Shown one piece after another: positions 16,040 through 23,653 of a stretch of 41,222 nucleotides of DNA. Origin of the DNA: an uncultured Bacteroidales bacterium (GTDB lineage Bacteria > Bacteroidota > Bacteroidia > Bacteroidales > Bacteroidaceae). Every line of letters begins with the position of its first letter. Position 1 is the first letter of the stretch. The notes beneath the pieces were generated by a model, which worked only from the letters and a program-made list of their open reading frames with translations, searched no databases and was not told the DNA's origin. The DNA lies in the NCBI GenBank assembly GCA_902768125.1, contig CACXKA010000018.1, forward strand, positions 1-41,222, read 5' to 3'. The translations under genes and the position numbers were made by a program.

Positions 16040-17215
16040 ATGGGACTTAAGAAAATTCTTGACAACTTGAAGCCTACCTTCTCAGAAGGAGGTAAGCTCA
16101 GCGCTTTCGGCTCTCTTTTTGATGCAGCGGAGACATTCTTCTTTGTGCCCAACGAGACAGCCAAGGTGCGTGGCGCACAGATTCACGACGCCATCGACTC
16201 CAAGCGCTCCATCTTCTTTGTAGTAATTGCGCTGATTCCAGCCATCCTCTTCGGTATGTTCAACATCGGTTATCAGCACGCACTCGTTACAGGTGGTTGC
16301 ACTCCTGATGCTTGCCCATGTGCAGATGTTTGGGGTAACTTCCTCTACGGACTTGCCGTGATGCTGCCTAAGATTGTGGTGAGCTATGCAGTAGGTCTTG
16401 GCATCGAGATTATAGTGGCACAGTGGAAGAAGGAAGAAGTTCACGAGGGATTCTTCGTGACGGGTATCCTCATTCCGCTCATCGTCCCTGTGAACTGCCC
16501 ACTTTGGATCATCGCTGTGGCAACTGCTTTTGCTGTGATTTTTGCAAAGGAAGTGTTTGGTGGTACGGGTATGAACATCTTCAACCCTGCCCTCGTCACT
16601 CGTGCATTCCTCTTCTTCGCTTATCCATCCATGATGTCAGGTGACAAGGTTTGGGTGAACGAGAAATATCTGGACAGCATCAATGGTCCTCTGAGCGTGG
16701 ATGCAGTTTCTGCTGCCACTCCTCTTGGTCAGTTGGCTGCAGGCGACCCAGTGACTGCCACTCCTATGCAGACCATCATCGGTACAATCCCCGGTTCCAT
16801 CGGTGAAACCTCTGTGATTGCCATCCTGATTGGTGCGGTCATCCTCATCTGGGCGAACATCGCAAGCTGGAAGATCATCCTTTCCACATTTGCAGGCGGT
16901 GCCCTGATGGCTTACTTGCTCCGTTACGATGGTGCACAGAACTTCGAATGGTGGGAGCAGCTCACCGTCGGCGGTTTCTGCTTCGGTGCCGTGTTCATGG
17001 CAACCGACCCTGTCACCAGCCCTCGTACAGAAGGTGGTAAGTGGATCTTCGGATTCCTCATCGGTGCCATGGCCATCATCATCCGCGTGCTCAACCCTGG
17101 TTTCCCAGAAGGTATGATGCTCGCCATCTTGCTGATGAACGTGTTTGCTCCATTGTTCGACTACTTCTTCGTACAGGCTAATATTAACAAGCGCGCTAAG
17201 CGTGCCAAAAAGTAA
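16040..17215 (+). CDS. nqrB: Na+-NQR subunit B
   Basis: NqrB is the large membrane subunit (391 residues here) that carries riboflavin and a covalently bound FMN and contributes to the Na+ channel. About ten membrane segments are visible, for example FFVVIALIPAILFGMFNIG, FVTGILIPLIVPVNCPLWII and IAILIGAVILIWANIASW. The FMN is attached by a phosphoester bond to a threonine in the motif DAVSAATPLG; here Thr227. The motif reads S-A-A-T rather than the common S-G-A-T, but the Thr is present. The gene lies 5 nt after nqrA and 15 nt before nqrC. Confidence 0.96.
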   Translation: MGLKKILDNLKPTFSEGGKLSAFGSLFDAAETFFFVPNETAKVRGAQIHDAIDSKRSIFFVVIALIPAILFGMFNIGYQHALVTGGCTPDACPCADVWGNFLYGLAVMLPKIVVSYAVGLGIEIIVAQWKKEEVHEGFFVTGILIPLIVPVNCPLWIIAVATAFAVIFAKEVFGGTGMNIFNPALVTRAFLFFAYPSMMSGDKVWVNEKYLDSINGPLSVDAVSAATPLGQLAAGDPVTATPMQTIIGTIPGSIGETSVIAILIGAVILIWANIASWKIILSTFAGGALMAYLLRYDGAQNFEWWEQLTVGGFCFGAVFMATDPVTSPRTEGGKWIFGFLIGAMAIIIRVLNPGFPEGMMLAILLMNVFAPLFDYFFVQANINKRAKRAKK

Positions 17216-17230
17216 AGGAGGACACAAGAA

Positions 17231-17860
17231 ATGGCAAAAATGAATACAAATGGCAATGCATATACTATTATTTATGCATCCGTGATGGTCATCATCGTGG
17301 CATTCCTCCTCGCTTTCGTGGCTTCGGCTTTGAAACCGACACAGGACGCCAACGTGGCTCTCGACACGAAGAAGCAGATTCTTTCCTCTCTGAACATCCG
17401 CGACCTTGCCGATGCTGAGGCAGAAGCAAAATATACTGAGGTCATCACCAGCGGCGAACTCAACAGCCCTACCCTTACAGCCAATGTGGATGGTGAGGAG
17501 AAGCTCATCGTTGCCGTGAAGGGTGCAGGACTTTGGGGTCCACTTTGGGGATGGGTTTCCATCAACAAGGACGGTGAGACCGTGTATGGCACGTTCTTCA
17601 ACCACGAGTCTGAGACTGCTGGTCTGGGTGCCCGCATCAAGGAGCAGTGGTTCCAGGATTTGTTCAAAGGCAAGAAGATTTATCAGGACGGCAAGGTTGC
17701 CCTGGGCGTTTACAAGCAGGGCAAGGCTCCAGCCACACTTCCTACAGAGAATTATGTAGATGCTGTGACAGGTGCGACCCTTACTTCCAATGGTGTTAAC
17801 GACATGATTCAGAAGTGCCTCTCTGACAATCAGGGCGCAATTGAAGCATTTAAAAATTAA
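17231..17860 (+). CDS. nqrC: Na+-NQR subunit C
   Basis: NqrC has a single N-terminal helix (YTIIYASVMVIIVAFLLAFV) and a periplasmic FMN-binding domain. The covalent FMN site is the threonine in DAVTGATLTSNGV (Thr183). The segment LWGPLWGWVSINKDG and the HESETAGLGARI block are typical of the family. At 209 residues it is a little shorter than the Vibrio protein (about 257) but contains the complete domain. The upstream AGGAGG (17216-17221) is an unusually good ribosome-binding site for this group. It is followed by nqrD after 14 nt, again preceded by AAGGAGG-like sequence. Confidence 0.96.
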   Translation: MAKMNTNGNAYTIIYASVMVIIVAFLLAFVASALKPTQDANVALDTKKQILSSLNIRDLADAEAEAKYTEVITSGELNSPTLTANVDGEEKLIVAVKGAGLWGPLWGWVSINKDGETVYGTFFNHESETAGLGARIKEQWFQDLFKGKKIYQDGKVALGVYKQGKAPATLPTENYVDAVTGATLTSNGVNDMIQKCLSDNQGAIEAFKN

Positions 17861-17874
17861 GGAGGACAAAGAAT

Positions 17875-18507
17875 ATGAGTTTATTTTCTAAAGAGAATGG
17901 CGAAGTTTTCATGGGTCCGCTCAACTTGAACAACCCAATTGCAGTTCAGGTCCTCGGTATTTGTTCGGCTCTGGCTGTCACTTCGCAGTTGAAGCCTGCT
18001 ATCGTGATGGGACTCTCTGTGACCGTCATCACAGCATTCGCAAACGTGATTATTTCCTTGCTGCGCAAGACTATTCCGAACCGCATCCGCATCATCGTTC
18101 AGCTGGTGGTCGTTGCCGCTCTCGTGACGATTGTGAGCAACATCCTCAAGGCATACGTCTATGATGTGAGCGTTCAGCTTTCAGTTTACGTAGGTTTGAT
18201 CATCACCAACTGTATCCTCATGGGACGTCTCGAGGCATTTGCCATGCAGAACGGTCCTTGGGAGAGTTTCCTCGATGGAATCGGCAATGGTCTCGGTTAT
18301 GCAATCGTGCTCGTCGTCGTGGGTTTCGTCCGTGAGCTTCTCGGATTCGGCACCCTGTTCGACTTCCAGATCATCCCCGACTGTGCTTACGTCGAGAACG
18401 GTGGTCTGTACCTCAACAACGGTATGATGACCATGCCAGCCATGGCGCTCATCATCGTTGCTTGCGTCATCTGGGCACATCGTGCTTATAATAAAGAAAT
18501 AGAATAA
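17875..18507 (+). CDS. nqrD: Na+-NQR subunit D
   Basis: A 210-residue membrane protein with six hydrophobic helices (for example NPIAVQVLGICSALAVTSQL and IIVQLVVVAALVTIVSNIL). NqrD and NqrE are inverted-topology paralogues that hold a 2Fe-2S centre between them, using the cysteine in the helix ITNCILMGRLEAFAMQ; that cysteine is present here. Its N-terminus (SLFSKENGEVFMGPLNLNNP) is cytosolic in the family. The gene is 14 nt after nqrC and 33 nt before nqrE. Confidence 0.96.
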   Translation: MSLFSKENGEVFMGPLNLNNPIAVQVLGICSALAVTSQLKPAIVMGLSVTVITAFANVIISLLRKTIPNRIRIIVQLVVVAALVTIVSNILKAYVYDVSVQLSVYVGLIITNCILMGRLEAFAMQNGPWESFLDGIGNGLGYAIVLVVVGFVRELLGFGTLFDFQIIPDCAYVENGGLYLNNGMMTMPAMALIIVACVIWAHRAYNKEIE

Positions 18508-18540
18508 GTGTAACATACCTAATCAACAAAAGACAGAATT

Positions 18541-19170
18541 ATGGAACATTTCATTAGTTTGTTCGTTCGCTCCATTTTCGTGGACAACATGATTTTCGCT
18601 TTCTTCTTGGGTATGTGCTCTTATCTCGCAGTATCCAAGACAGTGAAGACATCGTTCGGACTCGGTGTGGCAGTCACCTTCGTGCTCCTCATCACCGTTC
18701 CTGTCGATTATTTGCTCCAGACGAAGGTGCTCGCCAATGGCGCTTTGGCCGAAGGCGTTGACCTGACCTTCCTTGCATTCATCCTCTTCATTGCAGTCAT
18801 CGCCGGCATGGTTCAGCTCGTCGAGATGGTGGTGGAACGCTTCTCCCCTTCCCTCTATGCTGCGCTGGGTATCTTCCTGCCGCTGATTGCCGTGAACTGT
18901 GCCATCATGGGTGCATCGCTCTTCATGCAGCAGCGCATCCTGCTCGATCCTGAGACCTCCACTCAAGCCATCTCTGGCGTGGGCGACTGCGTGGCATACG
19001 CACTCGGTTCAGGTATCGGCTGGACACTTGCAATCGTAGGTTTGGCTGCCATCCGTGAGAAGATGGCTTACTCTGATGTGCCAAAGCCCCTCCAGGGACT
19101 CGGCATCACATTCATCACCGTAGGTCTCATGGCAATGGCATTCATGTGTTTCTCTGGTCTCAAAATCTAA
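18541..19170 (+). CDS. nqrE: Na+-NQR subunit E
   Basis: A 209-residue, six-helix membrane subunit, paralogous to NqrD with inverted topology. The N-terminal half-motif [20 protein letters not shown] and the second-half motif [18 protein letters not shown] each carry one cysteine used for the shared 2Fe-2S cluster, and both are present. The length equals the family norm. It lies 17 nt before nqrF. Confidence 0.96.
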   Translation: MEHFISLFVRSIFVDNMIFAFFLGMCSYLAVSKTVKTSFGLGVAVTFVLLITVPVDYLLQTKVLANGALAEGVDLTFLAFILFIAVIAGMVQLVEMVVERFSPSLYAALGIFLPLIAVNCAIMGASLFMQQRILLDPETSTQAISGVGDCVAYALGSGIGWTLAIVGLAAIREKMAYSDVPKPLQGLGITFITVGLMAMAFMCFSGLKI

Positions 19171-19187
19171 AAGAAAGGACATAGCAA

Positions 19188-20474
19188 ATGGATATGACAT
19201 TTATATTATATAGTATAGGAGTGTTCTTGGTGATCGTGCTCGTGCTCGTCATCATCCTCCTTGTTGCTAAGAAGTACCTTTCTCCAAGCGGTAATGTCAC
19301 CATTACCATCAACGGAAAGGATAAGCTCGAAGTGGAACAAGGCTCCAGCCTGCTCTCCACCCTCGCAGCTCACGACGTCTACCTTCCCTCAGCCTGCGGC
19401 GGCAAGGGCTCTTGCGGACAGTGCAAGTGCCAGGTGGTAGCCGGCGGCGGCGAGATTCTCGACTCAGAGAAGGGACACTTCACCCGCAAGCAGATCAAGT
19501 CAGGCTATCGTCTCGGCTGCCAGTGCAAGGTGAAGGGCGACCTCGAAATCAAGGTGGACGACTCAGTGATGGGCGTGAAGGAATGGGAATGCACCGTGAT
19601 TGGCAACAAGAACGTGGCAACCTTCATCAAGGAATACAAAGTGGCCCTGCCTCCAGGCGAGCACATGGACTTCGAGCCTGGTTCCTACGCACAGATCAAG
19701 ATTCCGCCCTTCTTCATCGACTACGACAAGGACATCGACAAGAGCCTCATTGGCGACACCTACCTCCCTGCATGGGAGAAGTTCGGACTCTTCCCACTCA
19801 AGTGCGTCAACGAGACCCCGACCATCCGTGCATACTCCATGGCGAACTATCCCGACGAAGGCGACATCATCACCCTCAACGTCCGCATCGCCACACCTCC
19901 ATTCAAGCCAAAGGACCAGGGTCCGGGCTTCATGGACGTGAACCCAGGTATCGCATCCTCTTACATCTTCTCGCTCAAGCCAGGCGACAAGGTCATCATG
20001 TCAGGACCTTACGGAGAGTTCCGTCCACAGTACGGCACAGGTCGTGAGATGATTTGGGTCGGCGGTGGTGCCGGCATGGCTCCGCTCCGTGCACAGATCA
20101 TGCACATGCTCAAGGGCAACGGCATCGCACCCGAAGACCGTCAGCGCCCAATGCACTACTTCTACGGAGCACGTGCCCTCGAGGAGATTCCATTCCTCGA
20201 CGACTTCCTCGCCCTCGACAAGGAATTCGAGAACTTCCACTTCCACCTCGCCCTCGACCGTCCCGATCCGAAGGCAGACGAGGCAGGCATCAAGTACACG
20301 CCAGGATTCGTGGCACCAGTGATGGGCGACACCTATCTCAAGCAGCACGAGAATCCAGAAGACTGCGAGTACTACCTCTGCGGTCCTCCAATGATGGCAA
20401 AGACCGTGCTCGACCTGCTCCACTCCCTCGGCGTCGAAGACGACATGATCCGATTCGACAATTTTGGTGGATGA
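19188..20474 (+). CDS. nqrF: Na+-NQR subunit F (NADH dehydrogenase, FAD and 2Fe-2S)
   Basis: NqrF is the entry point of electrons: it takes hydride from NADH to FAD and then to a 2Fe-2S cluster. The 428-residue protein has one N-terminal helix (YSIGVFLVIVLVLVIILLVA), a ferredoxin domain with cluster cysteines Cys70, Cys76, Cys79 and Cys111 (CGGKGSCGQC and GCQC; the same spacing as the Vibrio enzyme), an FAD-binding barrel (RAYSMANYP) and an NADH domain (GGGAGMAPLRAQI, YYLCGPPMM). It ends FDNFGG, as the family does. Codon use is strongly C-ended, as expected for a highly expressed respiratory operon. It is the last gene of the operon. Confidence 0.97.
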   Translation: MDMTFILYSIGVFLVIVLVLVIILLVAKKYLSPSGNVTITINGKDKLEVEQGSSLLSTLAAHDVYLPSACGGKGSCGQCKCQVVAGGGEILDSEKGHFTRKQIKSGYRLGCQCKVKGDLEIKVDDSVMGVKEWECTVIGNKNVATFIKEYKVALPPGEHMDFEPGSYAQIKIPPFFIDYDKDIDKSLIGDTYLPAWEKFGLFPLKCVNETPTIRAYSMANYPDEGDIITLNVRIATPPFKPKDQGPGFMDVNPGIASSYIFSLKPGDKVIMSGPYGEFRPQYGTGREMIWVGGGAGMAPLRAQIMHMLKGNGIAPEDRQRPMHYFYGARALEEIPFLDDFLALDKEFENFHFHLALDRPDPKADEAGIKYTPGFVAPVMGDTYLKQHENPEDCEYYLCGPPMMAKTVLDLLHSLGVEDDMIRFDNFGG

Positions 20475-20477
20475 CGT

Positions 20478-20508
20478 AGGAGAAAAAGGTTAATAATCTT
20501 TTTCTTCT
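20478..20508 (+). terminator. Hairpin directly after nqrF
   Basis: AGGAGAAAAAG (20478-20488) pairs with CTTTTTCTTCT (20498-20508, one G-U) around a 9-nt loop, beginning 4 nt after the nqrF stop. It has no clean T-run, so it may end transcription weakly or protect the 3' end. Confidence 0.5.
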
Positions 20509-20612
20509 CGGCAGGGGATGGTAGTAGCTTTCTGGGAGGCAAGGACACGAAGCCGAAGCAGAAAGCGAACGAACATCGGTGGGAGACTATCAGTGGAAAA
20601 ACATATACACGC

Positions 20613-20652
20613 AAAAAGGAAGGACGCATCCAAACGCCCTTCCTTTTTTTTT
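20613..20652. terminator. Bidirectional terminator between nqrF and the HU-related gene
   Basis: AAAAGGAAGG (20614-20623) pairs with CCTTCCTTTT (20638-20647), with an inner CG/CG pair. It is followed by a long T-run on the plus strand and, read the other way, by five T from the A-run at 20613-20617. It suits both converging genes. Confidence 0.8.
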
Positions 20653-20687
20653 CATGTTCATAAAGGTTGCGCCCAAAGGCGCGAACC

Positions 20688-21194
20688 TCAGTCGCCCGTA
20701 TCAAAGCCACCAGAGCCTCCGTTGTTGCCACCTCCACTATCACCACCGCTTGGGGTGTCACCTCCGCTTGGAGTTCCTCCTCCATTCTCTTCTTCCTCAT
20801 CCTCTTCTCCAGCCTTAGCCCACACGAGCTTGGCTGACTTGACCGCGGCTTCCACATCATCGCCTGCACGGTAGTAGAGCGTGGGCTTGACGTCTTCAAG
20901 TTTCATGTCCTTCTCGTCCTCGTACCAGCCGCTGGAGCACGACGGATAGAGCTTGCCGATTGGACCGAGGTCGACGATGTAGCCCTGCTTCAGCATTTCC
21001 GCCACGCTGTCGAGGCACAGTTCGAAGGCCATGCGCAGCTCTGCCTTGTGCATGGTCGTGTTGTGACCCGCCTCCTTCACGATTTCGTCGAAGTCGGCTG
21101 TGCCGTTGGTGATCACTCGGGCTGCAAAGCCCAACTGCTTCGTGATGGGGTGCTTGCTCCCCACCTTCTTGATTTTCAGCTTTAACTGTGGCAT
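20688..21194 (-). CDS. HU-related DNA-binding protein with acidic/Gly-rich tail
   Basis: The 168-residue protein belongs to the Bacteroidetes 'histone-like' HU-related family (TIGR01201 type): the first ~125 residues give the HU fold pattern (LKLKIKKVG, then GFAARVITNGTADFDEIVKE, and the helix LRMAFELCLDSVAEMLKQG followed by YIVDLGPIGKLYPS). These proteins bind and bend DNA. The last ~40 residues are low-complexity: an EEDEEEE run, then Gly/Ser/Pro repeats (GGGTPSGGDTPSGGDSGGG). Acidic tails on DNA-bending proteins usually weaken or tune binding. The promoter I find lies about 310 bp upstream, with a 22-nt repeat array in the transcribed leader. It converges with nqrF over a bidirectional terminator. 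Confidence 0.87.
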   Translation of the reverse strand: MPQLKLKIKKVGSKHPITKQLGFAARVITNGTADFDEIVKEAGHNTTMHKAELRMAFELCLDSVAEMLKQGYIVDLGPIGKLYPSCSSGWYEDEKDMKLEDVKPTLYYRAGDDVEAAVKSAKLVWAKAGEEDEEEENGGGTPSGGDTPSGGDSGGGNNGGSGGFDTGD

Positions 21195-21234
21195 AAATCA
21201 ATTGGTTTTAAGTAGTTAAACAATATGGTTTGGT

Positions 21235-21496
21235 GAAAGTCTCGGGACTTTTGCATGATTGAGCGTGGACTTTTGCCTGAAAGTGTGGGACTTTTGATAA
21301 AAAGTCTTAGGACTTCTTTCTCATTGAGCGTGGACTTTTGCACGAAAGTCTGGGACTTTTCTCTGAAAGTCCCTGCTCAATCACTCCATCGAGCGTGCTC
21401 AATTGTGTAATCGAGCCTGTCCAATCGTTTCATCGAGTGTGCTCAGTCATTTCGGCAAGCGCGTCCAGTTGTCAATAGGCTGCACTCAGTCGTCAA
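21235..21496. repeat. Degenerate 22-nt tandem repeat, 12 units, each a small palindrome
   Basis: Units start at 21235, 21257, 21279, 21300, 21322, 21344, 21365, 21387, 21409, 21431, 21453 and 21475 (ten of 22 nt, two of 21 nt). Each joins a left half, either GAAAGTC (A) or ATTGAGC/ATCGAGC (B), to a right half, either GGACTTTTG (a) or GCTCAATTG (b). A and a are complementary to each other, as are B and b. Units 1, 3, 4 and 6 are A-a; 2 and 5 are B-a; 7 is A-b; 8-10 are B-b; 11-12 are decayed. There are no spacers of a CRISPR kind. Confidence 0.88.
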
Positions 21497-21506
21497 CTTC
21501 CGAAGA

Positions 21507-21539
21507 CAAATGTATGCAATCCTCCTGCACTTCTTCAAA
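21507..21539 (-). promoter_or_regulatory. Promoter of the HU-related gene, upstream of the repeat array
   Basis: On the minus strand TTTG (21539-21536), a 21-nt spacer and TACATTTG (21514-21507) match the Bacteroidetes form. Transcription would start at about 21500, just before the first array unit met by the polymerase, giving a leader of about 300 nt made of the repeats. I found no other match closer to the gene. Confidence 0.6.
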
Positions 21540-21751
21540 AATCAAGTGCGAAAAAATCTGAAATTCTTCCGTCTTTAGCTTTTATTAGCTACAGCCCATC
21601 ATTTATTTGGTAAAATTAAGTGAAAAAGAAGTTCGGGACGGCAATAAGTACAAAAAAGAAGCCCGTGCTGTTTGCACAGTCTCTCTTCTGCTTTCTTCTT
21701 TATATTTAATATTATTCCTCTACAAACCATTTTCATTTTTTCCCCCATTTC
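21540..21751. other. Divergent AT-rich spacer with no recognisable gene
   Basis: These 212 bp lie between the two diverging promoters. I see a weak hairpin (GCACTT at about 21528 with AAGTGC at about 21545) overlapping its left edge, and nothing that resembles a gene or riboswitch. Confidence 0.6.
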
Positions 21752-21783
21752 TTTGTCTATTCCAATCCTTTTCCGTAATTTTG
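21752..21783 (+). promoter_or_regulatory. Promoter of the lipoprotein gene at 21971
   Basis: TTTG at 21752-21755, a 20-nt spacer and TAATTTTG at 21776-21783. The predicted leader is about 180 nt, long for this genome region. Confidence 0.7.
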
Positions 21784-21883
21784 ACACCGCATTCAGTAAA
21801 GAGTGCAAGACATATTGCTCAATAGTTTCACAATCACCACCACGAGAAAGAGCAAACATATAATATTGGCGCTGCACCCACAG

Positions 21884-21951
21884 GGCGCAGATTTCCCATA
21901 TTTACATGTGGCTTGTGGTGAGCCGTGAGACGTATGGCGAAAGTCTGCGCC
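21884..21951 (+). promoter_or_regulatory. Long-range hairpin in the lipoprotein leader
   Basis: GGCGCAGA (21884-21891) pairs with TCTGCGCC (21944-21951), extended inward by three further pairs (one G-U), enclosing about 46 nt. It lies 20 nt before the start codon, inside the predicted 180-nt leader. It does not match a riboswitch class I know. Confidence 0.5.
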
Positions 21952-21970
21952 TCTTTCGTGTAATTATAAA

Positions 21971-22975
21971 ATGTGTATGATGAAGAATATAGGAAAAAAT
22001 GTTTTGGGAATGCTGGTGACGATGGCATTCACTTCTTGCGCCAGCATCGTGACGGGTTCAAAAGCGACCGTGTTGCTTGAAGGGGAGTTGCCTGACACAC
22101 TGACCATCCAAACCAATGTGACAACTTATGCTGACGTAGTGCTTCCTCAACAGGTGGAAGTGAAGCGAAAACGTTTGAAAGAGCCCATTCAGGTGTTGAA
22201 GGACAGTATGGAGGTGGCACAAGTTTATCCAGGAAGAAAGACCAATGATTACTTTTGGGGAAATCTGGCATTCGTAGATGTAGTAGGCATGGGAATAGAT
22301 TGGGCTACGGGCAGCATCTATGAGCCTGCCCATGATGTGTGTGTGCTGAACAGGACACAATCGGGCATCATGGTACAATACCCTCCGAAAGTGAAGAAGC
22401 CTGCCAATTTTTATCGTCATGAGATTGGCGGTGGAATGGCTGTGGACGCATACGAGAATAAAAGCCGATTCCACGAGATGGAAGATGTAGTTGAGCGACG
22501 GTTGGGATACAAATCCGAAAATCAAACCATGTATATGGGTGCGGCATCTGTGGGACTGCGCTATTATTATCACATGGATGAGCATTGGGCGGTCGGATTG
22601 CAGTTGGGGCGTGTGGGATACTATACTCATTACGCCAAGAATAGTGCTGACGGGAAAGAACAAGATGCTAACCTTCTGCTGCATTCACCCTACCTGATGG
22701 CAACGACCAAATATTATTGGAAACCAACGGGCGTTGTGTCGCTCTACTCAAAGGGCGGCATCGGAGTACAGCGTCGCCACCTCTATTTCCGTGCATACAA
22801 GAATCAGGCTGACAACCGCTTCTTCGATGAGAAGAAATGGCTTCCAGCCTTTCAGTTCTCTCCTATAGCTATCGAGGTGGGACGCCGCAACTTCCGTTTC
22901 TTTACCGAGCTGGGGTATGGAACGGAGGGCTTCCTCAGCTTTGGTATCACCTATCATTTCAAGAGAGTCCGCTGA
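21971..22975 (+). CDS. Lipoprotein with C-terminal outer-membrane barrel-like domain
   Basis: A 334-residue product whose signal ends in a lipobox (MAFTSC followed by ASIVTGS). The 'CASIVTG' start is common to small lipoproteins with a PEGA-like beta domain, and the next ~90 residues fit such a domain (ATVLLEGELPDTLTIQTNVT). The part from about residue 140 has alternating amphipathic strands (EIGGGMAVDAYENKS, ASVGLRYYYHMDEHWAVGLQ, FRFFTELGYGTEGFLSFGIT) and ends in YHFKRVR, as in small OmpA/OmpW-size barrels. It therefore looks like a surface or outer-membrane protein; its function is unknown. Three in-frame ATGs (21971, 21977, 21980) could start it. It has its own promoter and a structured leader. 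Confidence 0.75.
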   Translation: MCMMKNIGKNVLGMLVTMAFTSCASIVTGSKATVLLEGELPDTLTIQTNVTTYADVVLPQQVEVKRKRLKEPIQVLKDSMEVAQVYPGRKTNDYFWGNLAFVDVVGMGIDWATGSIYEPAHDVCVLNRTQSGIMVQYPPKVKKPANFYRHEIGGGMAVDAYENKSRFHEMEDVVERRLGYKSENQTMYMGAASVGLRYYYHMDEHWAVGLQLGRVGYYTHYAKNSADGKEQDANLLLHSPYLMATTKYYWKPTGVVSLYSKGGIGVQRRHLYFRAYKNQADNRFFDEKKWLPAFQFSPIAIEVGRRNFRFFTELGYGTEGFLSFGITYHFKRVR

Positions 22976-22984
22976 TGCTGTTTT

Positions 22985-23563
22985 TTAGAATGCTTCTGCC
23001 ATCAAATCCTTTCGACCGATAAGACTGAAGATGGTGATGTCGTTGTCTTCGTTGAGGATTCGGAGAGTTCGGAGAATCTCGTTAAGCGTGGAACCGCTGG
23101 TTGTCACATCGTCGATGATGAGCACGTTCTGTTTCCGAATCGAGGCACAAAGTTCTTCATCAGCTTTGTCCGCAAATAATTCTTCCATCTTGTGAAGCGA
23201 TGGTTGGGCAAAACGATAGATGTACCTCAGCATGTACTGATTGACTTTGCTGGACGATTCGGGCATCACCACAAGGTCGTAATTGTAGAGACTGATTTGT
23301 TTGTCGAGATCATCCACGGCTTTCTTGATGAAGTTGGTCAAATCGGGATGCTCTTGCAGAGAGTCCGTGAACTTGAGGTACTTGATAAAAGCACTACGCA
23401 CAGAACTTTCCACTTGTTCCGTGAACTCATAACCATAGTAGAAGCACTTGCCGAATGCTTCCACTTGATAACCGCTACCTGTCAGAGAGATAATATCCGC
23501 TTTGCCATCGTGCTGAAAATCAAACACGAATTTCTTTTCTTCTTGGTTATACGTAATGCCCAT
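22985..23563 (-). CDS. Phosphoribosyltransferase-family protein
   Basis: The 192-residue cytosolic protein carries the PRPP-binding signature VLIIDDVTTSGST (about residues 146-158), which is the hallmark of type I phosphoribosyltransferases: two acidic residues hold the ribose and the TTSGST loop holds the 5'-phosphate. The region before it (YDLVVMPESSSKVN) corresponds to the pyrophosphate loop. The N-terminal half is not like Hpt, Apt, Upp or PyrE, so the acceptor is unknown; ComF-like or regulatory functions are possible. Single gene with its own -7 element, ending 9 nt from the lipoprotein stop on the other strand. Confidence 0.8.
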   Translation of the reverse strand: MGITYNQEEKKFVFDFQHDGKADIISLTGSGYQVEAFGKCFYYGYEFTEQVESSVRSAFIKYLKFTDSLQEHPDLTNFIKKAVDDLDKQISLYNYDLVVMPESSSKVNQYMLRYIYRFAQPSLHKMEELFADKADEELCASIRKQNVLIIDDVTTSGSTLNEILRTLRILNEDNDITIFSLIGRKDLMAEAF

Positions 23564-23586
23564 AGCGTTATTGTTTTATCTGCGTG

Positions 23587-23594
23587 CAAAGATA
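23587..23594 (-). promoter_or_regulatory. -7 element (TATCTTTG) before the phosphoribosyltransferase gene
   Basis: The minus strand reads TATCTTTGC, a full match to the -7 consensus, about 24 nt before the start codon. It lies directly behind the terminator of the upstream operon. Confidence 0.6.
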
Positions 23595-23595
23595 C

Positions 23596-23633
23596 GAAAA
23601 AAAACGCACCATGCAATACATGATGCGTTTTTC
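23596..23633 (-). terminator. Rho-independent terminator of the 26605-23654 operon
   Basis: Read on the minus strand, AAAAACGCA pairs with TGCGTTTT across one mismatch and an inner CATG/CATG stem (plus positions 23601-23613 with 23619-23632), followed by eight T. It lies 20 nt after the last gene of the operon. Confidence 0.8.
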
Positions 23634-23653
23634 TTATATTATTATCCTTTTTG

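Noticed and set aside
14628-17869. Long antisense frames opposite nqrA and nqrB/nqrC (393 and 410 residues)
   Set aside because: They come from the strong codon bias of the nqr genes and have no promoter, signal or domain pattern.
20518-20874. 118-residue plus-strand frame after nqrF
   Set aside because: It crosses a strong terminator and runs antisense to the low-complexity tail of the HU-related gene; its Ser/Pro runs mirror that tail.
21235-21496. CRISPR array
   Set aside because: Units are contiguous, degenerate and palindromic, with no unique spacers and no cas genes nearby.
21599-21877. 92-residue open frame on the minus strand in the divergent spacer
   Set aside because: It overlaps the well-supported plus-strand promoter at 21752-21783, has no promoter or ribosome-binding site of its own, and its sequence resembles no protein I know.
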